From: Parabacteroides sp.
GTDB lineage: Bacteria > Bacteroidota > Bacteroidia > Bacteroidales > Tannerellaceae
DNA length: 64,000 nucleotides
NCBI GenBank assembly: GCA_028689545.1
Contig: JAQVCX010000008.1
Coordinates: forward strand, 1-64,000
Direction of reading: 5' to 3'
Position 1 is the first letter of the stretch. Every line of letters starts with the position of its first letter. Positions 26,567 to 35,297 of the stretch are shown here, one piece after another. The notes under the pieces are model-generated. The model searched no databases. It was given only the letters and a program-made list of their open reading frames with translations, and was not told the origin of the DNA. Position numbers and translations under genes: made by a program.

Positions 26567-27438
26567 TATCCAACTTCGATCACTAAGAACTTGCCTAGGC
26601 TCCAGAATGCCTTCTCGTCTTTTATCTTCAAGGTCAAGTTTCCGTCTTCATCCTCTACGAGTTCATAAGACCCTTCCGGATGATTGGATTTTAGTTTAGC
26701 CTTACCCGAGAACAAAGGAATCTCTTTTACCTCACGGATATCGATAGAGATGAAATAATCCTTGTTGAAACCATTCTGCAATACTTTAGATTTAGAGAAC
26801 AGGCCGCCGCCGGATAAGATCTTCTGTTCCTTCAATTCCTTGGAAGTGCCGAAACAGTAGTATGCCGTATGAAGGGCTTTATCTTGAGCGTTCAATTTGT
26901 CGGATTGAGCGGCTGCGGTAGTAGCCAGACTTTCCACGTCCTCATTCAAGGAGCTTACCATCTCGTCCAATTCTTGGATACGCACGTTCTTCTTTGCCAA
27001 ATCCTCTTGCAAAGCGACGATCATTGTTGCCTTTTGATCCAGTTCGGAGGAAAGCCGATCGATCGTCTTACGTAATGCGGCAGATTGGATACCGCTTTTC
27101 TTCAATTTATCCTCCAACTGGCTGATTTGCTCCTTATTCCTCTTCAAGGTCTCGCTGATCAATTGCATATTCTGCTTGATTTGATCTTTGCGTGATTGGT
27201 TTAGCTCGCCGCCGGTTTGTTGTTGGATCGTCAAATAATTCTCGGCATCACGTATGGATTGAAAATCGGATTCAATATCATTTAGGGTGGAGAGCATATC
27301 ATTAAGCTCATCCGTGTTCTTCGTATTCTCGATGCGTAGAGAATCGTTCTCAGCCTTTAGTTTCTTGTAATCCGCTGAATTTTGCCCACAAGAGGCCAGC
27401 ATGGCTGTGCAGACACATACTAATAATACTTTCTTCAT
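26566..27438 (-). CDS. Coiled-coil lipoprotein of unknown function
   Basis: The 290-residue lipoprotein has the lipobox AMLASCGQ (Cys18). A long heptad-rich coiled coil spans about 25-190 (LKAENDSLRIENTKNTDELN, LEDKLKKSG). A compact C-terminal beta domain follows (VLQNGFNKDYFISIDIREV to KFLVIEVG). The frame is open to 27465, but the ATG at 27438 begins the signal peptide directly and avoids overlapping rsmI. No family function is known. It lies between rsmI and the HAD nucleotidase and is co-transcribed. Confidence 0.82.
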   Translation of the reverse strand: MKKVLLVCVCTAMLASCGQNSADYKKLKAENDSLRIENTKNTDELNDMLSTLNDIESDFQSIRDAENYLTIQQQTGGELNQSRKDQIKQNMQLISETLKRNKEQISQLEDKLKKSGIQSAALRKTIDRLSSELDQKATMIVALQEDLAKKNVRIQELDEMVSSLNEDVESLATTAAAQSDKLNAQDKALHTAYYCFGTSKELKEQKILSGGGLFSKSKVLQNGFNKDYFISIDIREVKEIPLFSGKAKLKSNHPEGSYELVEDEDGNLTLKIKDEKAFWSLGKFLVIEVG

Positions 27439-27457
27439 CTTCTTTTTGTTTGTTAAG

Positions 27458-28162
27458 TTAAACATCTTTTTCTGTCTCTTTGTCCTTTTTATCTTTTAAG
27501 CCTGCTAATACAATAACAATCTCACCCCTTGGATCGTTCACGGTAAAATGTTGAATTACTTCTTCTAGGGAGCCTCGTACGGTTTCCTCATGTAATTTGG
27601 AGATTTCCCGGGATACTGATACTTGGCGGTCCGCGCCGAAAAACTCGGCGAATTGCGTCAAGGTCTTGAGCAGACGGAAAGGTGATTCATAAAAAATAAT
27701 AGTCCGGTATTCCAAAGCCAATTCTTTTAGCCGGGTCTGTCTTCCTTTCTTTTGAGGAAGGAACCCCTCGAAGCAGAACTTCTCATTGGGTAATCCGGAC
27801 GCTACCAAGGCGGGTACGAAAGCTGTAGCTCCGGGCAGACACTCTACGTCTACCCCTTGGCGAACACATTCCCTTACCAACATGAATCCCGGATCAGAGA
27901 TGGCCGGTGTACCAGCATCGGAAACAAGGGCGATATTCTCGCCTCCCAGGATACGGGCCGCGATTTGCTCCACCGTCTTATGCTCGTTGAATTTGTGGTG
28001 GGACTGCATTTTGTTTTGTATCTCGAAATGTTTCAGCAATATGCCGGTCGTACGGGTATCCTCCGCTAAAATAAGATCTGCTTCTTTTAGCACACGGATC
28101 GCCCGGAATGTCATATCTTCTAAGTTGCCGACAGGAGTTGGGACTACAGTCAATTTTGCCAT
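27458..28162 (-). CDS. rsmI: 16S rRNA (cytidine(1402)-2'-O)-methyltransferase
   Basis: The 234-residue SAM-dependent tetrapyrrole-methylase-fold enzyme 2'-O-methylates C1402 in the ribosomal P-site region. Visible signatures are PTPVGNLEDMTFRAIRVL, AEDTRTTGILL, SDAGTPAISDPGFMLVR, LPGATAFVPALVASGLP and IFYESPFRL, all diagnostic of RsmI/YraL. It is slightly shorter than the E. coli enzyme (286 residues) at the C-terminus, as usual in Bacteroidota. It starts 10 bases after the upstream gene stop. Confidence 0.95.
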   Translation of the reverse strand: MAKLTVVPTPVGNLEDMTFRAIRVLKEADLILAEDTRTTGILLKHFEIQNKMQSHHKFNEHKTVEQIAARILGGENIALVSDAGTPAISDPGFMLVRECVRQGVDVECLPGATAFVPALVASGLPNEKFCFEGFLPQKKGRQTRLKELALEYRTIIFYESPFRLLKTLTQFAEFFGADRQVSVSREISKLHEETVRGSLEEVIQHFTVNDPRGEIVIVLAGLKDKKDKETEKDV

Positions 28163-28172
28163 ATCGTATATT

Positions 28173-28916
28173 TTAGGAGAAGCGTTTTTCCAATAGATTG
28201 ATGAAATCGACTACGGAAGCGTCTTCTATATTCCAGTTCAACACTTTGTTTAGATAAGTGACCGACTCCTCGTACGAGCAAAGATCGTTCAAGTCGGCGA
28301 TCGCCTTATTCATTTTCTCCTCATTTCCTCCGAATAATTCCCTTCGGAAGCGGAAACGATCATTTAAACTGAATGCCTTACGGAAGTCAGACAGATTCTT
28401 CTTTTCCAATATATCATTCAGTGAAATACTTGATTTATCCGCTAATATAGTTTTAGGTGGAATCTCTATCTCTTTCAAGGGGATTGTCTCTTGTACGATC
28501 TTTTCCTCGGGGATCGCTTTCTCGACAACGGGTTCTTCGACAATAGGTTCCTCAACGACCGGTTCTTCGATGACCGGCGTAATCGTCTCGATGATCGGTT
28601 CTTGTACCTGTGCCTGTGCCTGTACGACCTCGATCGTAGGGGAGACTTCCGGAGCCGGTCGCACCTCCGGCATCTGTGAAGTTTTACCTGCGGGAATAGA
28701 ATCGATAAGTCGTTGATGTTCCTCCATTTGTTCACGCAAAGCCTCCAACTGAAGTTCCTCCAGCGTATGAAGCTCCTTCAATACCTTGTGGGTCAACTGG
28801 AAGGTCTGGTTGAAGAAAGAGGCGGGATAGATTTCCGCGTTCCTCATTTCGGCTACCAACTTCTCCAACTCCCTGATATCGATCAATAGATAATCTATTT
28901 TTTCCTTGTTTGCCAT
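28173..28916 (-). CDS. Conserved hypothetical protein with Glu/Pro/Val-rich linker
   Basis: The 247-residue cytoplasmic protein has three parts. The N-terminal helical domain spans 1-85 (YLLIDIRELEKLVAEMRNAE). A low-complexity linker spans about 90-150 and repeats short blocks such as EEPVVEEPIVEEPVVE. The conserved C-terminal domain (about 160-247) contains SDFRKAFSLNDRFRFRRELF and ends in LNWNIEDASVVDFINLLEKR. No membrane or signal segment is present. Some databases may label such linkers as IF-2-like by composition; I see no support for that. It is first in the operon with rsmI, under the -7 box at 28971-28978. Confidence 0.8.
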   Translation of the reverse strand: MANKEKIDYLLIDIRELEKLVAEMRNAEIYPASFFNQTFQLTHKVLKELHTLEELQLEALREQMEEHQRLIDSIPAGKTSQMPEVRPAPEVSPTIEVVQAQAQVQEPIIETITPVIEEPVVEEPIVEEPVVEKAIPEEKIVQETIPLKEIEIPPKTILADKSSISLNDILEKKNLSDFRKAFSLNDRFRFRRELFGGNEEKMNKAIADLNDLCSYEESVTYLNKVLNWNIEDASVVDFINLLEKRFS

Positions 28917-28970
28917 TTCTATATGTTTTTCAGATGCTATAAATCATCCGTACATACGTATGTTTTGCAA

Positions 28971-28978
28971 CAAAAATA
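28971..28978 (-). promoter_or_regulatory. Bacteroides-type -7 box of the rsmI operon
   Basis: The minus strand reads TATTTTTG, a TAnnTTTG match, 54 bases before the ATG at 28916. It probably drives 28173, rsmI, the coiled-coil lipoprotein and the HAD gene. Confidence 0.5.
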
Positions 28979-29025
28979 AGTATTTCTTGTCAATGTTACC
29001 AGTTTCGATCTTAAAATATTGTAAA

Positions 29026-30441
29026 TCATTCGACGAACTCGTCCGGTAAATTCACCAGATATAGGTGCTGGGTCGCCCGGGTAAAAGCCGTGTAGAGCCA
29101 CCGATAGAAATCCTCGCCGAGCATTTCCTCCGTGATGTAACCGATATCGAGAAAGACGTTCATCCATTGGCCGCCTTGGGCTTTATGGCAAGTTACCGCA
29201 TAGGCGTATTTTACTTGGACGACGTTATAATGAGGATCTACCTTCATCTTTTTCATTTTCCCCGCCTTGGTAGGAATGTCCTCGTAATCGGCCAATATGG
29301 TGTAAAATAGCTTGTCGTTTAGCTCCTTGGGAAGGGCAGGGGAGTCGGTCTGTAACGTATCCAATAGGATTTTCAGATCGATTTCCAGATCATAGTCTTG
29401 AAAACGAGCCGTGATGTCGGCGAAGCGGAAGCCATACATCTCCGTGACACGGCGTACCCGCATGACTTGAATGATCTCTCCGTTCGCTATAAAGTCCATT
29501 TCCTTGCAATTCGCTGTCCAATAATAATTGTTCTTGGCTACCATTAAACGATCGCCGGACGATAGTTCTTCTTCCCTGTATAGGATGCGGTTACGTATGC
29601 CGTTATTATAAATCGTGGCTCGTTTATTCGAGCGGGAGATAATCATGGTCTCTTCCATGCCGTCACGGCTATAGGCGGATGATATCTCCTCAATTAGCTC
29701 GTCTCCATTGACTTTCGTGAAGTCGGAGAAGTCTTTTAGCTGTAATTTAGGGAAGATCTCGACGGTGTTGTTTCGTAGCGCGTCTCGTAGCCGGGTAGCG
29801 TTGAACAGGATTCCCGAGTCCTCGCTTTGGCGTACGACTTGAGTTAACGCTATCTCCCAAACCTGTAGGTTGTAACCCCGTAATATGTCGGGATTCAAGG
29901 CCGGACTTTCTGTTTGCATCACCGGAGGAAGCTGAGCTACATCTCCCATTAGGATAAGACGGCAGTTCTCCCCGGAATAGACATACTGGATTAAATCGTC
30001 CAGCAGGCGTCCGGAACCAAAAACAAAGGAATCCAACCCTTCGTTGGCGATCATGGATGCCTCGTCGACGATGAAAAGTGTATCTTTATGTAAATTATCA
30101 GTCGGCATGAAGCCCGTCGCCTCATTGGAAAACGCCCGTTGGCGATATATTTTTTTATGAATTGTATACGCTTTTTGGCCGGCGTAGCCCGAGAAAACTT
30201 TGGCTGCTCGTCCGGTTGGAGCCAACAAAAATGTTTTTTGCTTTAGTTCGTTGAGTGTTTTCACCAAAGCTCCGACCAGAGAGGTTTTCCCGGTTCCGGC
30301 GTATCCTTTCATCAATAAAAGACCGTCAGGTTGCTCAGACAAGAGAAATTCGGTAAGCGTATGAAGGGCTAAAAACTGATCTTCTGTCGGTTTATAGGGG
30401 AAATTTCGTTCGATTTGACGACTTATGTAACTATTTATCAT
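29026..30441 (-). CDS. RecD-like ATP-dependent DNA helicase
   Basis: The 471-residue superfamily 1B helicase has Walker A MKGYAGTGKTSLV (about 44-56), motif Ia LLAPTGRAAKVF, Walker B/motif II FIVDEASMIANEGLD, motif III LMGDVAQLPPVM, and C-terminal UvrD_C_2 motifs YAVTCHKAQGGQW and WLYTAFTRATQHLYLV. It lacks the RecB-interacting N-terminal domain of true RecD and is shorter than RecD2, so it is a stand-alone AAA_30-type helicase common in Bacteroidota. It likely unwinds DNA 5'-3' in repair or processing. It is divergent from the 30535 gene. Confidence 0.9.
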   Translation of the reverse strand: MINSYISRQIERNFPYKPTEDQFLALHTLTEFLLSEQPDGLLLMKGYAGTGKTSLVGALVKTLNELKQKTFLLAPTGRAAKVFSGYAGQKAYTIHKKIYRQRAFSNEATGFMPTDNLHKDTLFIVDEASMIANEGLDSFVFGSGRLLDDLIQYVYSGENCRLILMGDVAQLPPVMQTESPALNPDILRGYNLQVWEIALTQVVRQSEDSGILFNATRLRDALRNNTVEIFPKLQLKDFSDFTKVNGDELIEEISSAYSRDGMEETMIISRSNKRATIYNNGIRNRILYREEELSSGDRLMVAKNNYYWTANCKEMDFIANGEIIQVMRVRRVTEMYGFRFADITARFQDYDLEIDLKILLDTLQTDSPALPKELNDKLFYTILADYEDIPTKAGKMKKMKVDPHYNVVQVKYAYAVTCHKAQGGQWMNVFLDIGYITEEMLGEDFYRWLYTAFTRATQHLYLVNLPDEFVE

Positions 30442-30492
30442 TTTGATCGCAATAATTTTCGCTATAAAGGTAGTGTATTAAATATTCTTTTC

Positions 30493-30500
30493 TAAATTTG
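30493..30500 (+). promoter_or_regulatory. Bacteroides-type -7 box
   Basis: TAAATTTG is an exact TAnnTTTG match, 34 bases before the ATG at 30535. It probably drives the three-gene run ending in rsmD. Confidence 0.6.
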
Positions 30501-30534
30501 CGGAACGAAATAAATTCAAAAAACAATACAAACC

Positions 30535-31170
30535 ATGAAAGTTACATTAAAGATTTTATTAGCTGCCGCAGTTGTACTGCTAGTTTACATGTGCTACAAG
30601 AGCGTTACGGGACCGATCGAGTTCAATGAAGAGAAGGATATGCGTGACAACGCGATCAAAACTCGCTTGATTGAAATTCGTAAAGCCCAGATTGAGTATA
30701 AGAACATCTATAAGGCTCATGCCGGCAGTTTCGAAGATTTGGAGAAATTCTTGAATACGGATAAGTTACCGTTCTTGATCAAGGAAGGCGTATTGACGGA
30801 TGAGCAGTTGGAGAAAGGTCTGACCGAGGCAGAGGCTGTTAAGCAAGGTTTAATCAGACGTGATACCATGTGGGTATTGGCGAAAGATACTTTGCTGGGT
30901 AAGGATTATGATGTAGCTGCTATGCGTTATGTTCCGGCAGTTCCGGGTGAGAAGATTGCTTTCAAGATGGATACGGCTACGTTGAAATCCGGTTCTGGTT
31001 ATGAGATCAAAGTATTCGCTTGTGAGGTTCCTTACAAAGAATATTTGCGCGACATGGATGCTCAGTTGACTTATAACTTGATCGACAAGGCTGAGAAACA
31101 AGGTAAGTTCCCTGGAATGCGTGTAGGTTCTTTGGAAGAAATTAATAACAACGCAGGTAACTGGGAATAA
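30535..31170 (+). CDS. Membrane-anchored conserved hypothetical protein
   Basis: The 211-residue protein has one N-terminal membrane anchor (ILLAAAVVLLVYMCY, about 7-21) and a soluble, probably periplasmic, domain. That domain contains a helical start (IKTRLIEIRKAQIEYKNIYK), resembling the post-pilin N-terminal helix arrangement, and GSFEDLEKFLNT. No lipobox or catalytic motif is seen. It is conserved in Bacteroidales by my recollection, with no assigned role. It begins a plus-strand unit with DUF3822 and rsmD. Confidence 0.78.
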   Translation: MKVTLKILLAAAVVLLVYMCYKSVTGPIEFNEEKDMRDNAIKTRLIEIRKAQIEYKNIYKAHAGSFEDLEKFLNTDKLPFLIKEGVLTDEQLEKGLTEAEAVKQGLIRRDTMWVLAKDTLLGKDYDVAAMRYVPAVPGEKIAFKMDTATLKSGSGYEIKVFACEVPYKEYLRDMDAQLTYNLIDKAEKQGKFPGMRVGSLEEINNNAGNWE

Positions 31171-31182
31171 TCAGTGGCTCAT

Positions 31183-32007
31183 ATGACTATCAGCATTCCT
31201 GATACGTTGACTACTGATAATTCGGAAAAGTATATAGTGTCCATCCGGCTTCGGTCGGATGGACTTTCTTTTTCCGGGTATGATCCCTCGGCCGGAGGAA
31301 GTTTCTTCTATCGGGAAACGGAATTCGATCGGGCGGTCTCTTTCATTGCTTCCCTTAAGGAGTTTTTCTTCGCCCATGAGTTCCTTACGTGGACTTACAA
31401 GCGGATTAACGTGATCTGTGTATCTCCGGAATATAGCTTGGTCCCTGATAATTATTGGGAAGACGGTAAGGAAGGGCGACTATTGGATTTCTGCTTTTCT
31501 ACGCCGCAATTGCATGGCTTGGCAGATACGTTAAAGGAGCGACAGGCTAAATTGGTGTTTGGCGTGGACGAGGAGGTCTACGAATTTTGCTCCCGTTCTC
31601 TTTTGCATCCTTTTTTCTCCCACTACATGACTTCTCCGCTAACGCTATGGACAAAAGAGAGTGGCGCTAGCTTACTCCGGCAAATGTATGTCGTGATCGA
31701 ACGAAAGCGGATGGACGTGGTGTGCTGCGCTCAAGGGAAAATCTTATTTGTGAACTCTTACCCGGTCGGCCAATTAGACGATATCGTGTACTATATATTA
31801 TATGTATGGAAACAGGCCGGATTGGATCCGGAAAAGGATCAGTTGCATTTAGCGGGGGAATCTTCCTCTCGAACGCGGGCCCTGGAGCAATTGCGAGCCT
31901 ATTTGCGCCATGTCAAGCCGGTGGAGATCCCTTCGGAAGCCTATCTGTTGGGAACGGATGTGGCGAAAGCCCCTATGGATTTAATATCTTTATTAATATG
32001 CGAATAA
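31183..32007 (+). CDS. DUF3822 family protein
   Basis: The protein is about 274 residues, cytoplasmic, with an ASKHA-like (actin/hexokinase-like) character (LVFGVDEEVYEFCSRS, KILFVNSYPVGQLDDIVYYI). I recognise it as the DUF3822 family of Bacteroidota. No activity is known. An in-frame GTG at 31174 would add three residues; the ATG at 31183 is preferred. It overlaps rsmD by 10 bases, so the two are translationally coupled. Confidence 0.82.
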   Translation: MTISIPDTLTTDNSEKYIVSIRLRSDGLSFSGYDPSAGGSFFYRETEFDRAVSFIASLKEFFFAHEFLTWTYKRINVICVSPEYSLVPDNYWEDGKEGRLLDFCFSTPQLHGLADTLKERQAKLVFGVDEEVYEFCSRSLLHPFFSHYMTSPLTLWTKESGASLLRQMYVVIERKRMDVVCCAQGKILFVNSYPVGQLDDIVYYILYVWKQAGLDPEKDQLHLAGESSSRTRALEQLRAYLRHVKPVEIPSEAYLLGTDVAKAPMDLISLLICE

Positions 32008-32555
32008 TAAGCGGTATATACGCCCGTCGGCGTTTTGACGTGCCCTCTTCGTTTAGCGCACGTCCTACGACGGATTTTGCGAAAGAGAATATTTTTAACG
32101 TAGTAAATAATTTGGTGGATCTGGAAGACATGGACGCGTTGGATCTTTTTGCCGGAACCGGGAGTATCTCTTTTGAGTTGATCTCGCGAGGATGCCGGAA
32201 GGTGACCGCCCTGGAGAAAAACAACGCGCATGCCTCTTTCATCGCCAAGGTAGCGAAAGAGCTGAAGACGGACGCGTTGACTCTGATTCGTGGGGATGTT
32301 TTCCGTTATTTGAATTCGGCCCCTAGGCAAAGCTTCGATTTCATCTTTGCCGATCCCCCGTATGCCTTGCCTGAGTTACCGGAAATACCCACCTTGGTTT
32401 TCGAGCGTGATTTACTAAGGGACGGAGGGATATTCATCATGGAGCATCCCAAGACCAATGACTTCTCCTCTCTGCCTTATTTTAACCAGCACCGGGTGTA
32501 TGGTTCCGTGAACTTCAGCATCTTCCTTAAAGAAGGGGAGAAAACAGGCGCATAA
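31998..32555 (+). CDS. rsmD: 16S rRNA (guanine(966)-N2)-methyltransferase
   Basis: The 185-residue enzyme methylates G966 of 16S rRNA using SAM. It begins MRIISGIYARRRFDVP, has the SAM-binding motif LDLFAGTGSISFELISRG and the catalytic FADPPYALPE (DPPY). The reading frame is open far upstream (to 31722) inside DUF3822, but the family start is the ATG at 31998, which gives the usual length. Its 3' end overlaps the convergent cls gene by 29 bases. Confidence 0.95.
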   Translation: MRIISGIYARRRFDVPSSFSARPTTDFAKENIFNVVNNLVDLEDMDALDLFAGTGSISFELISRGCRKVTALEKNNAHASFIAKVAKELKTDALTLIRGDVFRYLNSAPRQSFDFIFADPPYALPELPEIPTLVFERDLLRDGGIFIMEHPKTNDFSSLPYFNQHRVYGSVNFSIFLKEGEKTGA

Positions 32556-33963
32556 AGGATTCCGCCATGCGTTGCTTGAGCGGACGCTTTAGCCAGCGGG
32601 AAGGGATCAGGCGCTCGCAGTGATGCATATCGTGTGTGAAGATGCGTTTCATTTGCAAGGCAAATTCCTTCTGATATACGAAAGCGTTGATCTCGAAGTT
32701 GTGCTCAAAGCTACGGAAGTCCATGTTGGCGGAGCCGATGCTTGTCAGCGCGTCGTCGGACACGACTAACTTGGCATGCAGGAAGCCCGGTTTATAGAGG
32801 TACACTTTTACGCCGGCCTTTACCATCTCGTCGATAAAGGAATGGCTGGCCATATTCGCCGAGCGTGTATCGGAACGCTTAGGCAGCATCAAGCGGACAT
32901 CCACGCCCCCTAAGGCGGCGGTTTGCAACGCTTGGTTCAATCCCTCGGTAGGAAGGAAATAAGGGGTTTGTATGAAGATATACTCCTTGGCGTTGGCGAT
33001 CGCGAAAATGGTAGCTTGCAGCAAGGTCCTCCATTGGCCTACCGGACCGCTTGTGGCGATTTGCATGATATTATCGCTATAGATTTGGGCGGCCGGGTAG
33101 TAGATCCGATCGTTCAAGAGCTTTTTACTGACCACGTACCAATCGATGAGGAATACGGACTGAAGCCCGTGCACTCCTTTCCCCACGAATTTGAAATGCG
33201 TATCCCTCCAGGTGCCCCAAGAGGTTCCCTTATCGTATCGGTCGGCTATATTCATGCCTCCCATAAACCCGACTTTACCATCTATCACGATAATCTTGCG
33301 GTGGTTCCGGTAATTCACCTTACTGGTGAACACGGGAAACGCTACCCTCAAGAACGCGTATACCTCGATACCCGCCTCCTTCATTTCCTTAAAGAAACTG
33401 TCTTTTACATTCCAACAACCCACATCGTCGTAAAGCACGCGTACCTCCACGCCTTCTTTCGCTTTTTGGATAAGGAGTTGTTGCACCTGTTTCCCTATCT
33501 CGTCGTCGCAGAATATATAATATTGTATATGGATATGATGGGTCGCTTTCCGGATCTCCTCCAGCAAGTCTTTGAACTTCTCGGTGCCATTCGTATAAAT
33601 CGTGATTTGTGTCCCGTATAGGAGGGAGGACTGGTTGGTGTTGGTCAACAAGGTCGATAAAGGTTTATACGGTTCCGGAACTACGCAGGCGTCTTGAGGT
33701 AATTTACCCTCTTGCGGCCTTTTCATGATGCGCTTATAGGTGCGCCTCGATATGATCCGTTGTTTCCGGTTGTCTTGCCCAAAGAAGAAATAGAAAAACA
33801 GTCCGATGCCGGGCGCTAACAATAAGACGATTACCCAAGGAATTGTCTTTAGCGGATTCCTGTTCTCTGTAATGATAACCAATACCAGCCCTAATATAGT
33901 GACGCTATACAATATGATGAATATTGTACCAACGATTAACTGTATATGAATGGCTGCTAACAT
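32527..33963 (-). CDS. cls: Cardiolipin synthase (PLD family)
   Basis: The 478-residue inner-membrane enzyme joins two phosphatidylglycerols into cardiolipin. Two N-terminal membrane segments (about 5-31 and 41-61) precede two PLD HxKx4D motifs. The first has His221, Lys223 and Asp228 in NHRKIIVIDGK. The second has His396, Lys398 and Asp403 in FLHAKLVVSDD. Length matches ClsA-type enzymes. Its last 29 bases are antisense to the end of rsmD, leaving no room for a terminator between them. Confidence 0.95.
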   Translation of the reverse strand: MLAAIHIQLIVGTIFIILYSVTILGLVLVIITENRNPLKTIPWVIVLLLAPGIGLFFYFFFGQDNRKQRIISRRTYKRIMKRPQEGKLPQDACVVPEPYKPLSTLLTNTNQSSLLYGTQITIYTNGTEKFKDLLEEIRKATHHIHIQYYIFCDDEIGKQVQQLLIQKAKEGVEVRVLYDDVGCWNVKDSFFKEMKEAGIEVYAFLRVAFPVFTSKVNYRNHRKIIVIDGKVGFMGGMNIADRYDKGTSWGTWRDTHFKFVGKGVHGLQSVFLIDWYVVSKKLLNDRIYYPAAQIYSDNIMQIATSGPVGQWRTLLQATIFAIANAKEYIFIQTPYFLPTEGLNQALQTAALGGVDVRLMLPKRSDTRSANMASHSFIDEMVKAGVKVYLYKPGFLHAKLVVSDDALTSIGSANMDFRSFEHNFEINAFVYQKEFALQMKRIFTHDMHHCERLIPSRWLKRPLKQRMAESFMRLFSPLL

Positions 33964-34122
33964 GAAACCCTCTCTCTTTGCTATAGTCTGCTAAGATAAG
34001 AAGGCTTTCTGAGAATAGCAAATATCCGTAATGGTTTTAGTTTTGTACCCTATTCTAACAATGAATCCTATACACCCTAAGGATAAGAACCGTGGATAGT
34101 ATCGCCAAGCACCGCACGCGCT
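33964..34122. other. Intergenic region upstream of cls
   Basis: This is the first part of the 347-bp gap between cls and glsB. No ORF, RNA or clear TAnnTTTG box for cls was identified. The remainder of the gap is the palindromic array and about 100 bases of nondescript sequence before the glsB stop. Confidence 0.4.
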
Positions 34123-34210
34123 AATCGTTTCACCCGGGTGAAGAGATCTTTTCACCTCCGTGATACGATCTTTTCACCTAGGTGATACGATCTCTTTACC
34201 TAGGTGAAAA
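34123..34210. repeat. Four tandem 22-bp palindromic units (array A2)
   Basis: Units start at 34123, 34145, 34167 and 34189. The 16-bp cores are TTTCACCCGGGTGAAG, TTTCACCTCCGTGATA, TTTCACCTAGGTGATA and CTTTACCTAGGTGAAA, separated by 6-bp spacers AGATCT, CGATCT, CGATCT and AGATCA. Core, spacer (with GATC), unit length and copy number match array A1 at 363-450, about 34 kb away. It lies between the 3' end of glsB and the 5' end of cls. Confidence 0.9.
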
Positions 34211-34310
34211 GATCAGATCGTATACGGGCAGACAAGAGATGATACGGACCGGCAAGCTACTTCCTATACTACTTTTATCTAATAGGACGGTATTTGTTGG
34301 CCTATCCCTG

Positions 34311-35285
34311 TCATTCTCCCGTGAAATGCTTGCGTATCAACTCGGCGGATTTATACTCCTCCTCCAGGTAAGTCTCGATATGCCGTTTCTTCTTGTCCTC
34401 CAATATCTCGTTGATAGCGATAAGGATGCCCGTCTCCTCCACCTCGCCGAACTCATGGTTGATGGCGGTGCCGAATACGCGCATCTTCGGCGAGAGGCTC
34501 ATGTAAGCGTTTACCAAAGGAGGCACGTTGATGCCGAATTTACGAACCTCCTGGTTCAATACCTTGTAGTTATCCTTGAAATTATCGTAAGGGAAAAGAG
34601 ATCTCATCTTCTCTACATCCATGTTTGTCACCAAAGGATGTACGGGCGTGATCAGCTGGTCCGCATCCGGGAAATGCAAACCGAGGAAGTACAAGATCAT
34701 ATTACGGGCTTCTTGGTTGTACGTGTTGTACATGGTCACCTTCCCGAAATAATACCGCAAGCTCGGATCAACCACGGATAAGGCCCCCAATCCGTCCCAC
34801 AGGTTATCTAGCACGAACAAGCCTTTCGTCCCGGAACGGGTGGATTGGTACTCCAGGGCCACGAACGAGCGTCCCAGCTCTACCGTATAAGGAAGGATCT
34901 CCTTGATGAATTTCTCCGAGAAATTAAACAGGTGCGAGGTCGCCAAGATCGGTTTACCCTTCTCGTCGAACTTAACGTCGGAGCCGCAAAGGAAACGGTA
35001 TCCGCCCAAGATCTGCTCGTCTTCCGGGCTCCATACGATCAGCTGGCGGTAAGCGTCTTCCATGGTGTCGTACGCGTCGATATCCACCGGGAACCCCGTC
35101 CCACCCCCATAATAACGGAAAGCGACCTCCCGCAGACGCCCTATCTCTTGCATGACATTGGGTGAGTCGTGCGCCGTGACGATATAAATCTCATTCTTCG
35201 ATTTGTTGGTACTTCTCAACCTCTTCTCTTTGGTCAATTCGGCCTTCAGCAGTGCCCTATCTATGGGATTGATAATGTCTTGCAT
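34311..35285 (-). CDS. glsB: GlsB-like glycine N-acyltransferase (GNAT/hemolysin-type)
   Basis: The 324-residue cytoplasmic GNAT-fold acyltransferase is of the OlsB/hemolysin type (IGRLREVAFRYYGGGTGFPV, QILGGYRFLCGSD, TVELGRSFVALEYQ). In Bacteroides thetaiotaomicron the equivalent GlsB N-acylates glycine with a 3-hydroxy fatty acid, the first step of glycine-lipid synthesis. The adjacent PlsC-like protein acts as GlsA. The gene starts 12 bases after glsA, in the same operon. Assignment rests on the pairing and family. It could instead acylate another amino acid, such as ornithine. Confidence 0.8.
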   Translation of the reverse strand: MQDIINPIDRALLKAELTKEKRLRSTNKSKNEIYIVTAHDSPNVMQEIGRLREVAFRYYGGGTGFPVDIDAYDTMEDAYRQLIVWSPEDEQILGGYRFLCGSDVKFDEKGKPILATSHLFNFSEKFIKEILPYTVELGRSFVALEYQSTRSGTKGLFVLDNLWDGLGALSVVDPSLRYYFGKVTMYNTYNQEARNMILYFLGLHFPDADQLITPVHPLVTNMDVEKMRSLFPYDNFKDNYKVLNQEVRKFGINVPPLVNAYMSLSPKMRVFGTAINHEFGEVEETGILIAINEILEDKKKRHIETYLEEEYKSAELIRKHFTGE

Positions 35286-35297
35286 ATGTTTCGTCTG

